From Rubrivivax sp. (GTDB taxonomy: Bacteria > Pseudomonadota > Gammaproteobacteria > Burkholderiales > Burkholderiaceae_C), in NCBI GenBank assembly GCA_030653505.1, contig JAURZK010000038.1, positions 124,001-188,000 of the forward strand: DNA of 64,000 nucleotides, written 5' to 3'. Shown one piece after another: positions 35,646 to 44,637 of the stretch (within the stretch, counting starts at the first letter, position 1; each line of letters opens with the position of its first letter). The notes beneath the pieces are model-generated. The model was given only the letters and a program-made list of their open reading frames with translations, was not told the DNA's origin and searched no databases. The position numbers and the translations under genes are program-made.

Positions 35646-36335
35646 TCAGCCGAGGTGGCGGCCGAAGAAGCGCAGCGTGCGGTCCCAGGCGATTTGGGCC
35701 CAGGCGGCGTCGTACTGGGTGATGGGGATGCGGCCGCGCCCGACCGCCGTCTCGTTGGCGAAGGCGTGGTGGGCCAGGTAGCGGTGGCCGGTGTAGTCGA
35801 GCTTCGCGGCGCGGAACTTCTCCTCCAGCACATCGACCGTGGCGATCGCGAACGCGGCGTCCTGCGTCGCCCAGTGCCCCATCAGCGGCACGCGGATCTT
35901 GCCGGCATCAAGGTGCTCGGGCGAAGGGAAGCCGTACCACGCGACGCCGGCATCGACCTCGGGCACGTTGGCCAGCGCCATCAGGGTCAGCACGCCGCCC
36001 ATGCAGAAGCCCGTGACACCCACCTTCGGGCAGCGCGCCTTCAGGAATTGCACCGCGCCACGCACGTCCTGAGTGGCGGCTTCGCCGAACTTCAGGCTGC
36101 TCATCAGGTGGTGCGCTTCTTCGGCCTCGACCGTGGACTTGCCGCGGTACAGGTCGGGCACCAGCGCGACATACCCCGCCGCAGCCAGGCGGTCGGCGAC
36201 ACCGCGGATCTGATCGTTCAGGCCCCACCATTCCTGGATCACGACCACGCCCGGGCCGCTGCCGCCCTCGGGTTCGGCCAGGCAGGCGTTGACGGCTTGC
36301 CCATCGGGGCGGGGGTAGGAAATCATCGTTGCCAT
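35646..36335 (-). CDS. Dienelactone hydrolase-family protein
   Basis: 229 aa alpha/beta hydrolase. Nucleophile C111 in GFCMGG, acid D159 in WATQDAAF and base His189/190 in YLAHHAFAN form the Cys-Asp-His triad of dienelactone hydrolases; VVIQEWWGLNDQIRGVADR is the family N-terminal block. Such enzymes open lactones, and a Baeyer-Villiger monooxygenase (a lactone maker) is encoded at 2.4-4.1 kb; a link is possible but unproven. Located 15 bp before the CoA transferase gene. Confidence 0.88.
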   Translation of the reverse strand: MATMISYPRPDGQAVNACLAEPEGGSGPGVVVIQEWWGLNDQIRGVADRLAAAGYVALVPDLYRGKSTVEAEEAHHLMSSLKFGEAATQDVRGAVQFLKARCPKVGVTGFCMGGVLTLMALANVPEVDAGVAWYGFPSPEHLDAGKIRVPLMGHWATQDAAFAIATVDVLEEKFRAAKLDYTGHRYLAHHAFANETAVGRGRIPITQYDAAWAQIAWDRTLRFFGRHLG

Positions 36336-36393
36336 GTGCAGTCTCCGATCGAATGGGTGAAAAAAAGGCGGTGCGGCCCGGCACCTGGCCGGC

Positions 36394-37587
36394 TCATCCA
36401 GTCGCGGGCCGCGGCGAGCGCAGCAGGGCCAGGCCGCACAACAGGGCCGGCGCTGCCACGGCCACGAAGGCCGCGCCATAACTCATGCCCGACTGCAGCA
36501 TGAACGAAAACGCCGGCGGCCCGGCCAGCACGCCGGCGAAGGTGACGAACAGCGCCGCGGCGGTGGCCGCGCTGACGGCACCGACCGGCGCGCGCCGTGC
36601 CACCTCCGCCAGGTACACGCCGTTCCAGCCGATGGCGCTGGCGCCGAACACGGCATACAGCAGCAGCAGCAGCAGCGTGGGCCAGTGGCCGGCAAAGGCG
36701 GAAGCGATGGCGCAGGCGCCCATCGTGCAGCCCATCGCGCCCATCACCACGCGTGGCCGGCCGCTGCGGTCGGCCAGCGCACCTGACAGCAGGCGCCCGG
36801 CGATGCCTGCGCCCTGGGTGACGGCCAGGGTCAGCCCGGCCTGCACCAGGTCGTAGCCCTGCTGCGCGGTGAGGTAGGCGACGAGGTAGGTGCCCAGGCA
36901 CAGCTGCAGCGCGGCGAAGAAGAACGAGCTCAGCGCCAGCGGCCGGCCGGCGCGGTCGGCCAGCGCCACGCGGGCGGGTTCCGCCAGGCTGGCCAGGCCG
37001 ACCCGCGTTCCCGGCAGGCGATCGACGTCGAAGCCGGCACGCAGCGGCTGCAGTGCGGCGGCCAGCAGCACACAGGCCCCGGCGACGCACAGCGCGGCCA
37101 CGCGCCATCCGCCCCACAGCACCAGGGGCGGCAACAGCGCGCCGGCCAGCACACCGCCCAGCGGCACGCCGGTCTGCTTGAGCGAGAAGATCTTCGACAG
37201 GTGGCGCGGCGGCGAGACGCGGTTGAGCAGGTGCGAGCTGGCCGGATTCAGCGGCCCGTAGCCCGCGCCCATCAGCACCGCGCCGGCGGCCACGCCAGCC
37301 ACCTGCCCGGTGGCGAGCAGGGCCACCCCGGCGCCGGCGCTGAGCAGGCACAGCTGGGCCAGGCGCAGCGCACCCCAGCGCCGCACCAGGGCGCCGCTGG
37401 CCAGGCCGCTGGCCATGCCGCTGGCGTAGATGATGGCCACGAACATCCCGACCCACGCCACGGGCGCGCCGATCTCGGCGGCAGCCGCCGGCGCCAGCAC
37501 CGGCAGCGTGACCGTGGCCATCGACAGCAGCGCCTGGGCCGCGAGCATCGCGGCCACCGGCATCAGCACCCCGCGCCATTCAGACAT
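36394..37587 (-). CDS. Major facilitator superfamily transporter
   Basis: 397 aa with about twelve hydrophobic segments. The loop between segments 2 and 3 (GALVRRWGALRLAQ) and the equivalent in the second half (GALADRSGRPRVVMG) carry the MFS G-x3-D/R-R-x-G-R pattern. CynX/NimT-like or aromatic-acid-type uptake or export is possible; the substrate is not visible from sequence. It lies between the acyl-CoA dehydrogenase and dienelactone hydrolase genes in the long operon. Confidence 0.87.
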   Translation of the reverse strand: MSEWRGVLMPVAAMLAAQALLSMATVTLPVLAPAAAAEIGAPVAWVGMFVAIIYASGMASGLASGALVRRWGALRLAQLCLLSAGAGVALLATGQVAGVAAGAVLMGAGYGPLNPASSHLLNRVSPPRHLSKIFSLKQTGVPLGGVLAGALLPPLVLWGGWRVAALCVAGACVLLAAALQPLRAGFDVDRLPGTRVGLASLAEPARVALADRAGRPLALSSFFFAALQLCLGTYLVAYLTAQQGYDLVQAGLTLAVTQGAGIAGRLLSGALADRSGRPRVVMGAMGCTMGACAIASAFAGHWPTLLLLLLYAVFGASAIGWNGVYLAEVARRAPVGAVSAATAAALFVTFAGVLAGPPAFSFMLQSGMSYGAAFVAVAAPALLCGLALLRSPRPATG

Positions 37588-37605
37588 GCCGGGTTCTGCG
37601 GTGCG

Positions 37606-38757
37606 TCAAGCCGGGTGCCGCTGGATGAGCTGGCGCGCGATGATCATGCGCTGCATCTCGTTGGTGCCTTCGCCGATCAGCAGCAGCGGCGCGTCGCGGT
37701 AGTAGCGCTCGACGTCGAACTCGGGCGAGTAGCCGTAGGCGCCGTGGATGCGCATGCACTCCAGCGCGTTGTCCATCGCCGCCTCGGTCGCGAAGTACTT
37801 GGCCATGCCGGCTTCCATGTCGCAGCGCTCGCCGCGGTCGTAGGCGCGCGCCGCGGCCTCGACCAGCAGCCGCGCGGCCTCGACCCGGGTGCCCATCTCG
37901 CCGAGCTTGAGCTGAATGGCCTGGTGTTCGCAGATCGGTTTGCCGAAGGTCTTGCGCTGCTGCGAATAGGCCACGGCATCGTGAAGCGAAGCCGTGGCCA
38001 CGCCCAGGCCGCGCGCCGCCACGTTGATGCGGCCCAGTTCCAGCCCCGACAGCACCTGCTGCAGGCCGCGCCCTTCGACGCCGCCGATCAGCCGGTCGGC
38101 CGGCACGCGGTAGTTGTCGAACTGCAACTCGCAGGTGTCGATGCCGCGGTAGCCCAGCTTCTTCAGCTTGCGCGTGACGATGAAGCCGGGGCCCTTTTCG
38201 GCGATGAACAGGCTCATGCCCTTGTGCCGCGGCTCGGCCTGCGGGTCGGTCTTGACCAGCAGCGCCAGGCAGCCGCCGTGCAGGCTGTTGGTGATCCAGG
38301 TCTTGCTGCCGTTGATGACGTAGTGCTCGCCGTCGCGCACGGCGCGCGTGCGGATGGCCTGCAGGTCGGTGCCGGCGTCGGCCTCGGTCAGGCCGATGCC
38401 GCCGCGCAGCGCGCCGCTGGCAAAGCGCGGCAGCAGGTCGCGCTTCTGTGCGTCGGTGCCGCTGCGCATCACGGCCGAGGCCATGATCAGGTGCGAGTTG
38501 ATGATGCCCGAGATCGACATCCACACCGCGGCCATGCGCGCCACGATGGCGGCATAGGTGGCCGTGGACAGGCCCAGGCCGCCGTACTCCGCGGGGATGA
38601 TGGCGCCGAACAGGCCCATCGCCTTCATCTGCTCGACGATCTCGGCCGGGTACTCGTCGGCCTGCTCCAGGCGCTTGACGTGCGGCCGCACCTCGGTCTT
38701 CAGGAAGCGGTCGATGGCGTCGAGGATCAGGGCTTCTTGTTCGGGGTCGGTGGTCAT
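37606..38757 (-). CDS. Acyl-CoA dehydrogenase (with canonical catalytic Glu)
   Basis: 383 aa from ATG 38757; an upstream ATG at 38772 is also in frame. FAD/substrate segments IGLTEADAGTDLQAIRT and VINGSKTWITN, then the C-terminal GAYGYSPEFDVERYYRDA and LLIGEGTNEMQR, where the Glu of IGEGT is the usual catalytic base. It is the only one of the six dehydrogenases in the window that keeps this glutamate at the standard place. It introduces the alpha-beta double bond of an acyl-CoA. Chain specificity unknown. Confidence 0.9.
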   Translation of the reverse strand: MTTDPEQEALILDAIDRFLKTEVRPHVKRLEQADEYPAEIVEQMKAMGLFGAIIPAEYGGLGLSTATYAAIVARMAAVWMSISGIINSHLIMASAVMRSGTDAQKRDLLPRFASGALRGGIGLTEADAGTDLQAIRTRAVRDGEHYVINGSKTWITNSLHGGCLALLVKTDPQAEPRHKGMSLFIAEKGPGFIVTRKLKKLGYRGIDTCELQFDNYRVPADRLIGGVEGRGLQQVLSGLELGRINVAARGLGVATASLHDAVAYSQQRKTFGKPICEHQAIQLKLGEMGTRVEAARLLVEAAARAYDRGERCDMEAGMAKYFATEAAMDNALECMRIHGAYGYSPEFDVERYYRDAPLLLIGEGTNEMQRMIIARQLIQRHPA

Positions 38758-38778
38758 GGGGCGTTGGATCAAAGGGTT

Positions 38779-40191
38779 TCAGCCGCGTGCGGCCAGGCCG
38801 CGCTGGACATCGACCGCGGCGCTGTCGCGGCCGATCGCCAGCACCAGGTCACGCACCTGGGTGGCGCGGGCGGTGGAGGTGACGAGCTGCATGTTCTCGA
38901 AGAACTTGCGCTCGACATCGGCGTTGCTGATCGGCCGCTCGGCAGCGCCGCGGTTGATGTGCTCGCGGTGCCGCAGTTCGCGCCCGTCGTTCAGCGTCAC
39001 CACCACTTCGCCCGAGTAGTAGGTGGGGAAGGGCGAATCGGGGTCGACCTCGTACTCGACCTTGGCGGCCAGCGCCAGCACCTGTTCGTCGCGCAGCGCG
39101 GCGTCGTCGAGTTCGGCCAGGCCGAAGCTGCCCTTGGCCAGCGCGGTGGCCACGGTGTAGGGAATGCTGAACTGCGCGTCGTAGCTGTTCTGCGGGCGCT
39201 TCTTGGTCGCCACCGGTTCGCACACGGTCTTCACCACTTCCGCCGGCACCAGCGCGCGCACCGACGCGATGTCGGCCACGCGCAGGCTGTGGCGATCGCG
39301 CAGGATCGCCGCCGCGTCGGCGCAGGCATGCGTGAAGTGGCAGGCCGGCAGCGGCTTTACCGTGACCTTGTCCAGTTCCCAGACCTCGCCCAGGCCGGCC
39401 GTGGCCAGGCCCAGGTCGCAGTCCTTGGCCAGCGGGCCGAGGTAGCTGTTGAAGACGCCGAAGCGGCCTTCGTAGGTGGCGCGCGGGCCCTTGAAGCCGT
39501 TGCGCGCCAGCGTCGCCGCCGTGAAGCCTGCGACCGCGGCCCAGCCCGGGTGCATGCGCTTGGTCCAGGCGCCGTCCTGCAGGAATTCCATGCTGCCCGA
39601 GCCGACCGACAGTGCGATGCCCTGGGCCATGGCCAGCTGCGCGGCATTCAGGCCGAACAGGCGGCCGGCCACCAGCGTGCAGGCAAAGGCGCCGATCAGG
39701 CCGGTGGGGTGAAAACCCACCTGGTGGAAGCCGCCTTTGGCCACCGATGCCAGGCGCGTGCCGACCTCCATGCCGGCGACGTAGGCGGTGAGCAGGGCCT
39801 CGCCGTCGAGCCCGGCCTGCGCGGCGCTGCCCAGCGCGCAGGGGAAGGTGCTGGCGGTGGCATGGATCACGCCGGCCGCGTGCGTGTCGTCGTAGTCCAG
39901 GCCATGGATCAGGATGCCGTTCATCAGCATCGCGTCGCGCATCGAGAGCTTGTTCGCCAGGCCGATCACCGGCGTGTTGCCAGCGCCGGCCGAGAGTTCG
40001 GTCATCGCCGACAGCGAGCGGTGCGCGAAGTCGTAGTGGGTCGAGGCGTGCGCGATGCCGACCGCGTCCAGGATCAGGTGGCGGGCCCGTTCGAGCACGG
40101 CCGCCGGAATCTGCTGCGGCGTCAGGTCGGCGACGAACGCGGCCAGCGTTTCGGCGATGCTCGGTGCGGTGGCGTTGGAGGAGGGCGTCAT
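38779..40191 (-). CDS. MmgE/PrpD-family protein
   Basis: 470 aa. Typical PrpD-superfamily sequence: HLILDAVGIAHAS near residue 45, DYDDTHAAGVIHATASTFPC, GLDGEALLTAYVAGMEVGTRL, GFHPTGLIGAFACTLVAGRL, HPGWAAVAGFTAATLARNGF and KPLPACHFTHACADAA. Members dehydrate 2-methylcitrate or decarboxylate cis-aconitate; many others are of unknown activity. No methylcitrate synthase or lyase gene is nearby, so a true methylcitrate role is doubtful. Ends the block of intact genes before the relics at 40.2-40.4 kb. Confidence 0.88.
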   Translation of the reverse strand: MTPSSNATAPSIAETLAAFVADLTPQQIPAAVLERARHLILDAVGIAHASTHYDFAHRSLSAMTELSAGAGNTPVIGLANKLSMRDAMLMNGILIHGLDYDDTHAAGVIHATASTFPCALGSAAQAGLDGEALLTAYVAGMEVGTRLASVAKGGFHQVGFHPTGLIGAFACTLVAGRLFGLNAAQLAMAQGIALSVGSGSMEFLQDGAWTKRMHPGWAAVAGFTAATLARNGFKGPRATYEGRFGVFNSYLGPLAKDCDLGLATAGLGEVWELDKVTVKPLPACHFTHACADAAAILRDRHSLRVADIASVRALVPAEVVKTVCEPVATKKRPQNSYDAQFSIPYTVATALAKGSFGLAELDDAALRDEQVLALAAKVEYEVDPDSPFPTYYSGEVVVTLNDGRELRHREHINRGAAERPISNADVERKFFENMQLVTSTARATQVRDLVLAIGRDSAAVDVQRGLAARG

Positions 40192-40207
40192 GGGTGGCCT
40201 TTGGCAG

Positions 40208-40339
40208 TCAGCGGATCAATGCGAGGGAGATCGAGGGGATGTACGAGATCAGCATCAGCGCCAGCATCCGCACGCCGTAGAACGGTGCCACGCCGCGCAC
40301 CACCTCGTGCACTGGCAGCTTCCAGTGCGGCAGGACCGG
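40208..40339 (-). pseudogene. TRAP transporter large permease (DctM-type), C-terminal remnant
   Basis: The minus frame reads LPHWKLPVHEVVRGVAPFYG, then VRMLALMLISYIPSISLALI before a stop, which resembles the last transmembrane helix and tail of DctM/SiaM-type permeases. Nothing of the other 380 or so residues remains. It is joined in place, at about 40338, to the start of a MutL-like gene in a different frame, indicating a deletion that removed most of two genes. Confidence 0.55.
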
Positions 40340-40445
40340 CAGCGAGCGGCGAGGGCGCCACGCCCACCAGCGTCTCGCCCGCGCAATCGATCGCGACCAC
40401 CTTGGTGCAGGTGCTGCCGAAGTCGACCGCCAGGGTGATGGACAT
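40338..40445 (-). pseudogene. MutL-like actin-fold ATPase, N-terminal remnant
   Basis: From an ATG at 40445 the frame reads SITLAVDFGSTCTKVVAIDC then AGETLVGVAPSP, matching the first phosphate-binding strand of MutL/hydantoinase-type ASKHA ATPases; MutL is the chaperone-like partner of B12-dependent glutamate mutase. After about 36 residues the sequence becomes unrelated and low in complexity until a stop. A truncated relic, adjoining the DctM relic. Confidence 0.5.
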
Positions 40446-40479
40446 GCCGCGCGCTCTGGAGGGGCCGGCGCCGGGCCGA

Positions 40480-41457
40480 TCAATCGAGCTTGACGCCCGC
40501 CTTGCGCACCACCACGCCGTAGCGTTCCTGGTCGGTTTTCAGCGTCTGCCCGAATTCCTCCGGCGTGCTGGCCACCACCTCGAAACCGATTTCGAGCAGG
40601 CGGGCCGTCATCGCCGGTTCGCGCACGATGGCGACGATCTCGCGGTTGAGCTTGTCGATGATCGCTTTGGGTGTGCCGGCCGGCGCCAGAAAACCGACCC
40701 AGACCGAGAAGTCGAGGTTCGGGACGCCGAGTTCGGCGAAGGTCGGCATGTCGGGCAGCGCCGCCGAGCGCTGCGCTGCGGCCAGCGCGATCGGCCGCAG
40801 GGTGCCTGCGCGCACGTGCGCGCGCGCCAGCGGCACGTCGGCGATCGACACCGGCACCTGGCCGGCCACGACGTCGGCGATCGCCGGCGCGCTGCCGCGG
40901 TAGGGCACATGCACCATGTCGATGCCGGTCGCGGTCTTGATCGATTCGCCGCCCAGGTGCCCGGCACCGCCGTTGCCCGAGGTGGCGAAGCTCAGCGCGC
41001 CCGGCTTGGCGCGCGCCAGCGCCAGGAACTCAGACAGGTTCTTGGCCGGCACCGAGGGATGCACGAACAGGCCCATCGCGATCGAGGCGGCGTGCACGAC
41101 CGGAACGAAGTCCTTGATCGGGTCGTACGGCAGCTTGGCGTACACATGCCCGTTGATGACATGCCCCGAGTTCACCAGCAGCAGCGTGTAGCCGTCGGCC
41201 GGCGCCCGCGCCACCAGCGCGGCGCCGATGCTGCCGGTGCTGCCCGGCTTGTTCTCGACCACGGTCGGCTGTCCCCAGCGCTCTTGCAGGCGGCGGGCGA
41301 TGTCGCGGGTCAGCACGTCGGTGCTGCCGCCTGCCGGGATCGGTGCGATGAAGCGGATGGGCCTGTTCGGGTAGTCGTTCGCGGACTGCGCCGTCGCCGC
41401 CTGCGGCCCCAGCGCGATCAGCAGCGCGGCGAGCGCGAGTTTCAGCGTGTGGGTCAT
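40480..41457 (-). CDS. Bug/TctC-family periplasmic solute receptor
   Basis: 325 aa. Signal peptide ends near AATAQS (about residue 25). FIAPIPAGGSTDVLTRDIA, VVENKPGSTGSIGAALVA, APADGYTLLLVNSG and SFATSGNGGAGHLGGESI are the family blocks. One of two adjacent receptors in the long operon (63 bp from the next), with no TctAB carrier nearby. Ligand unknown; context suggests a carboxylic acid degraded by the flanking enzymes. Confidence 0.88.
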   Translation of the reverse strand: MTHTLKLALAALLIALGPQAATAQSANDYPNRPIRFIAPIPAGGSTDVLTRDIARRLQERWGQPTVVENKPGSTGSIGAALVARAPADGYTLLLVNSGHVINGHVYAKLPYDPIKDFVPVVHAASIAMGLFVHPSVPAKNLSEFLALARAKPGALSFATSGNGGAGHLGGESIKTATGIDMVHVPYRGSAPAIADVVAGQVPVSIADVPLARAHVRAGTLRPIALAAAQRSAALPDMPTFAELGVPNLDFSVWVGFLAPAGTPKAIIDKLNREIVAIVREPAMTARLLEIGFEVVASTPEEFGQTLKTDQERYGVVVRKAGVKLD

Positions 41458-41520
41458 GGTTGCTCCTGTGAAAGATGTTCAGCGCTCAAGCAATTCGGCG
41501 GCGGGCCATCAAGGGACGAC

Positions 41521-42504
41521 TCACTCGACCCGCAAACCGAGTGACTTGATCAGCGGCCCCCACAACGCCAGTTCGGCCGTGATGGTGCGCGTGACCTCGT
41601 CGGGGTGACCGAAGCTGACGTCCAGGCCCAGGGCTGCCAGGCGGTCGCCTGTTCCGGGTGCAGCCAGCGCCTTTTCGACCTCTGCGGTCAGTCGCGTCTG
41701 CAGCGCCCTGGGCAGGCCAGCAGGCGCCACGACACCCATCCAGCCGCTGAACTCGTAACCGGGGACCGCTTCGGCGACGGTCGGCAGGTCCGGGAACTTG
41801 GGATGTCGTCCCCGGCCCGTCGTGCCCAGGGCCCGCAGCTTGCCCGCTTGCAGCAGCGGGGTCGAGGTGTTGGGCGCGTCGAACATGAACTGCAGCCCGC
41901 CGCCGAGCAGTTCGTTCATTGCCAGGGCGCTGCCGCGGTAGGGGACGTGGGTCATCGACACGCCCGCCTTCATGGCCAGCAGCTCACCCGAGAGGTGGTT
42001 GGATGAACTGATGCCCGCCGAGCCGTAGGTCAACGCGCCGGGTGTGGCCTTCGCCGCAGCCAGCAGGTCGGCCAGCGTGCGATAGGGGCTGTTGGCATTG
42101 ACGACGAGCAGGTTGACGTAGTTGCACAGCCGGGCGATCGGCGCCAGGTCGCGCAGCGGGTCGTAGCCGACGTTCTTGTAGAGCTGCGGCCCGATGGCCA
42201 TCGAGCCGGTATGGGCGAAGCCGATGGCATAGCCGTCGGCGGGCATCTTGGCCAAGCGGCCCACTCCGAGCGTGCTGCCTGCACCAGGCACGTTTTCCAT
42301 CACCACCGGTTGCCCGAGTTGCTCCTGCAGCCGTGTGCCGACCAGGCGGCTGACGATGTCGGCCGGGCCGCCGGGGGCGAAGGGAACGACGAAGCGCAGC
42401 GACTTGCTCGGGTAGATGTCCTGGGCCGAGGCGCCGCGCCAGGTCAACGCCGTCGAACCCGCCACGGTGAGGGCGTGCAGGAGCTGTCTGCGACTGAGTG
42501 ACAT
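41521..42504 (-). CDS. Bug/TctC-family periplasmic solute receptor (Tat-type signal)
   Basis: 327 aa. The N-terminus SRRQLLHALTVAGSTAL has a twin-arginine pair followed by a moderately hydrophobic stretch and AQD, so export may use the Tat path, unlike the other three Bug proteins here. Family blocks: FVVPFAPGGPADIVSRLVG, VMENVPGAGSTLGVGRLA, MPADGYAIGFAHTG and LTYGSAGISSSNHLSGELL. Adjacent to a second receptor of the same family. Ligand unknown. Confidence 0.87.
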   Translation of the reverse strand: MSLSRRQLLHALTVAGSTALTWRGASAQDIYPSKSLRFVVPFAPGGPADIVSRLVGTRLQEQLGQPVVMENVPGAGSTLGVGRLAKMPADGYAIGFAHTGSMAIGPQLYKNVGYDPLRDLAPIARLCNYVNLLVVNANSPYRTLADLLAAAKATPGALTYGSAGISSSNHLSGELLAMKAGVSMTHVPYRGSALAMNELLGGGLQFMFDAPNTSTPLLQAGKLRALGTTGRGRHPKFPDLPTVAEAVPGYEFSGWMGVVAPAGLPRALQTRLTAEVEKALAAPGTGDRLAALGLDVSFGHPDEVTRTITAELALWGPLIKSLGLRVE

Positions 42505-42571
42505 GGTGATCTCCTGCAGGTTCTTCTCGGGGTCCGCGCGGCGGCACCATGGCGGCCGTGCGTCGATGGTC

Positions 42572-43738
42572 TCAGTACGAGCGCGGAAGCCCCATCACAT
42601 GTTCGGCGATGTAGTTCAGCACCATCTCGCGGTTCAGCGGTGCCGTGCGCAACAGACGCACCAGGCCATACAGGTCGTAGATGCCGTATTCCTTGGTGAA
42701 ACCGTTGCCGCCGTGCGTCTGGATGGCGGCATCAACGGCGTGGATTCCGGCCTCGGCACCGGCGTACTTCGCGATGTTGGCGAACTCGCCCGCCGGCTGG
42801 CCCTGGTCGAAGGCCCATGCCGCCTTCAGCGCCATCAGCGAGGCCATCTCGATCTCGCTGCGGGCGATCGCCAGCGGATGCTGCACACCCTGGTAGGCGC
42901 CGATCGGTGTCTTGTTGAACACCTTGCGCTCGTTGGCGTAGGCCACCGCCTTCTTCAGCGCGAAGCGGCCGATGCCGGTGCACATGCCCGACAGGATGAT
43001 GCGTTCCGGGTTGAGCGTGTCGAACAGGATGCCGAAGCCCTTGTCCACCTCGCCCAGCACGTCGTCCTCGGTCAGCGGCACGTCGTCGAAGAACACCTGC
43101 CACTGCGTTTCAGGCACCGGGAAGGCGACCGGGATCAGCGTCATGCTGATGCCCTTCTTCTTCATGTCGACCATGAAGATGGTGAAGCCGTCGGTCTTCT
43201 TCTTCACGTCCGAGCGCGGCGTGGTGCGTGTGACGACCATCGCGTAGTCGGCGCGGTTGGCGTCGGTGATGAAGACCTTCTGGCCGGTGAGGCGGAAGCC
43301 GCCCTTGCCGTCCGTTTTCGCGATGCTGGTGATCTCCATCGAGTTCGAACCGGCGTTGGGCTCGGTGATGGCGAAGCAGAACTTGATGTCGCCGGCGCAT
43401 CCGCCCGGCAGCAGGCGGCGCTTCATGGTCTCGCTGGCGTGCTTGGCCAGCAGGCCCATGGTCATGGTGGGGCCGACCACCAGGTTCAGCAGCGGGATGC
43501 CGTTGTTGGCCAGCCCCTCCATGAACAGCAGCATCTCGGTCATGCCCTGGCCGGCACCGCCGTAGGCCTCGGGCACCATGATGCCGAGGAAACCGTCGTC
43601 GGTGATCTGCTGGTACAGCTCGGCCGGCGGTTCGCTCTTCTCGGCGTAGGCCTTCCAGTACTTGTGGTCGAAGCGCTGCGACACACGGTCGCCGTACTCG
43701 TAGACCATGCGTTGTTCCTGGGTGAGAGCGAAATCCAT
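42572..43738 (-). CDS. Acyl-CoA dehydrogenase (atypical C-terminal active-site segment)
   Basis: 388 aa. FAD-binding and substrate blocks FCFAITEPNAGSNSMEITS and GGFRLTGQKVFITDANRADY are standard. Near the C-terminus the family THGGNGFTKEYGIYDLYG is followed by RTAPLNREMVLNYIAEHVMG, where the usual Y-E-G-T motif with the catalytic Glu is absent; it ends LPRSY. The same ending (LPKSY) marks the dehydrogenase at 48.9-50.1 kb. The base may come from another position, as in isovaleryl-CoA dehydrogenase. In operon with enoyl-CoA hydratase and MaoC genes. Confidence 0.88.
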   Translation of the reverse strand: MDFALTQEQRMVYEYGDRVSQRFDHKYWKAYAEKSEPPAELYQQITDDGFLGIMVPEAYGGAGQGMTEMLLFMEGLANNGIPLLNLVVGPTMTMGLLAKHASETMKRRLLPGGCAGDIKFCFAITEPNAGSNSMEITSIAKTDGKGGFRLTGQKVFITDANRADYAMVVTRTTPRSDVKKKTDGFTIFMVDMKKKGISMTLIPVAFPVPETQWQVFFDDVPLTEDDVLGEVDKGFGILFDTLNPERIILSGMCTGIGRFALKKAVAYANERKVFNKTPIGAYQGVQHPLAIARSEIEMASLMALKAAWAFDQGQPAGEFANIAKYAGAEAGIHAVDAAIQTHGGNGFTKEYGIYDLYGLVRLLRTAPLNREMVLNYIAEHVMGLPRSY

Positions 43739-43776
43739 GCGTGACTCCTGTGACGTGATGCTGTGCTGCGGTGGGC

Positions 43777-44580
43777 TCAGACCTTGGCCGACGGGAAGTT
43801 CGCGGCGCGCTTTTCGCGCACTGCGGCCACGCCTTCCTTCACGTCGTCGCCGAAGAAGCACAGCATCTCCATGGCCAGCGAGCTCTCGAAGATCGGGCGC
43901 GCCATGTTCATCCACCCGTTGAGCGAGCGCTTCGTGAAGCGGATCGCCTGCTGGCTGCCCGAGGCCAGCTTGTTGGCCACTTCCATGGCCTTGTCCATCA
44001 GCTGCGCGCGCGGCACGCACAGGCTCACCAGGCCGATGCGCTCGGCTTCCTTGCCGGACACGAACTCGGCCGTCATCAGGTAGTACTTGGCCTTGGCCAT
44101 GCCGCACAGCAGCGGCCAGCAGATCGCGGCATGGTCACCGGCGGCCACGCCGAGCTTGACGTGACCATCGGTGATCTTGGCCTCTTCGGCGATGATGCTG
44201 ATGTCGGCCATCATGGCCACGGCCAGGCCGGCGCCGACTGCGACGCCGTTGATCGCCGAGATCACCGGCTTGTCGCAGGCCATCACGTTGTAGACGATGT
44301 CCGAGGCCTCGTTCATCACGTTGCCGATGGCCGAAGGGTTGCCGACCATGTCGGTCACCCAGCTCAGATCGCCGCCGGCCGAGAACGCCTTGTCGCCGGC
44401 GCCGGTGATGACGACCACCTTGGTCTTCACGTCGTCGTTGGCCACGCCCCACACCTTGGTCAGCTCCCAGTGCAGACGCGCGTTGGTGGCGTTCATCACC
44501 TCGGGGCGGTTGATGGTGATCACCAGGACGCCGTTGGGCTTGTGGTCGAACTGGAGGAATTGGAAGTCGGAGTAGTTCAT
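43777..44580 (-). CDS. Enoyl-CoA hydratase/isomerase-family protein
   Basis: 267 aa crotonase. Oxyanion-hole segments DKAFSAGGDLSW (about 63-74) and NGVAVGAGLAVAMMADISII are present. In the third block VKLGVAAGDHAAICWP replaces the usual L-G-x-x-P-G-x-G-G, with Asp where the second catalytic Glu normally sits, as in some feruloyl- or ring-type crotonases. It probably hydrates or isomerises an enoyl-CoA. Preceded by a purine-rich spacer. Confidence 0.87.
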   Translation of the reverse strand: MNYSDFQFLQFDHKPNGVLVITINRPEVMNATNARLHWELTKVWGVANDDVKTKVVVITGAGDKAFSAGGDLSWVTDMVGNPSAIGNVMNEASDIVYNVMACDKPVISAINGVAVGAGLAVAMMADISIIAEEAKITDGHVKLGVAAGDHAAICWPLLCGMAKAKYYLMTAEFVSGKEAERIGLVSLCVPRAQLMDKAMEVANKLASGSQQAIRFTKRSLNGWMNMARPIFESSLAMEMLCFFGDDVKEGVAAVREKRAANFPSAKV

Positions 44581-44637
44581 GCTGAAGTCCTGTCAAAAAG
44601 AAAACGAAGAAAGGAAAAAGGAAGAAGCGTCTGCGGC

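Noticed and set aside
38779-40191. PrpD as evidence for a methylcitrate cycle
   Set aside because: No prpB or prpC gene is nearby and the MmgE/PrpD family is broad, so a specific 2-methylcitrate dehydratase call is not supported.
37201-41544. Uninterrupted 1447-codon plus-strand frame
   Set aside because: It runs antisense to an MFS, a dehydrogenase, a PrpD and a Bug gene with clear family motifs. Its translation is low-complexity Ala/Arg/Gly/His-rich text typical of a shadow frame in GC-rich DNA.
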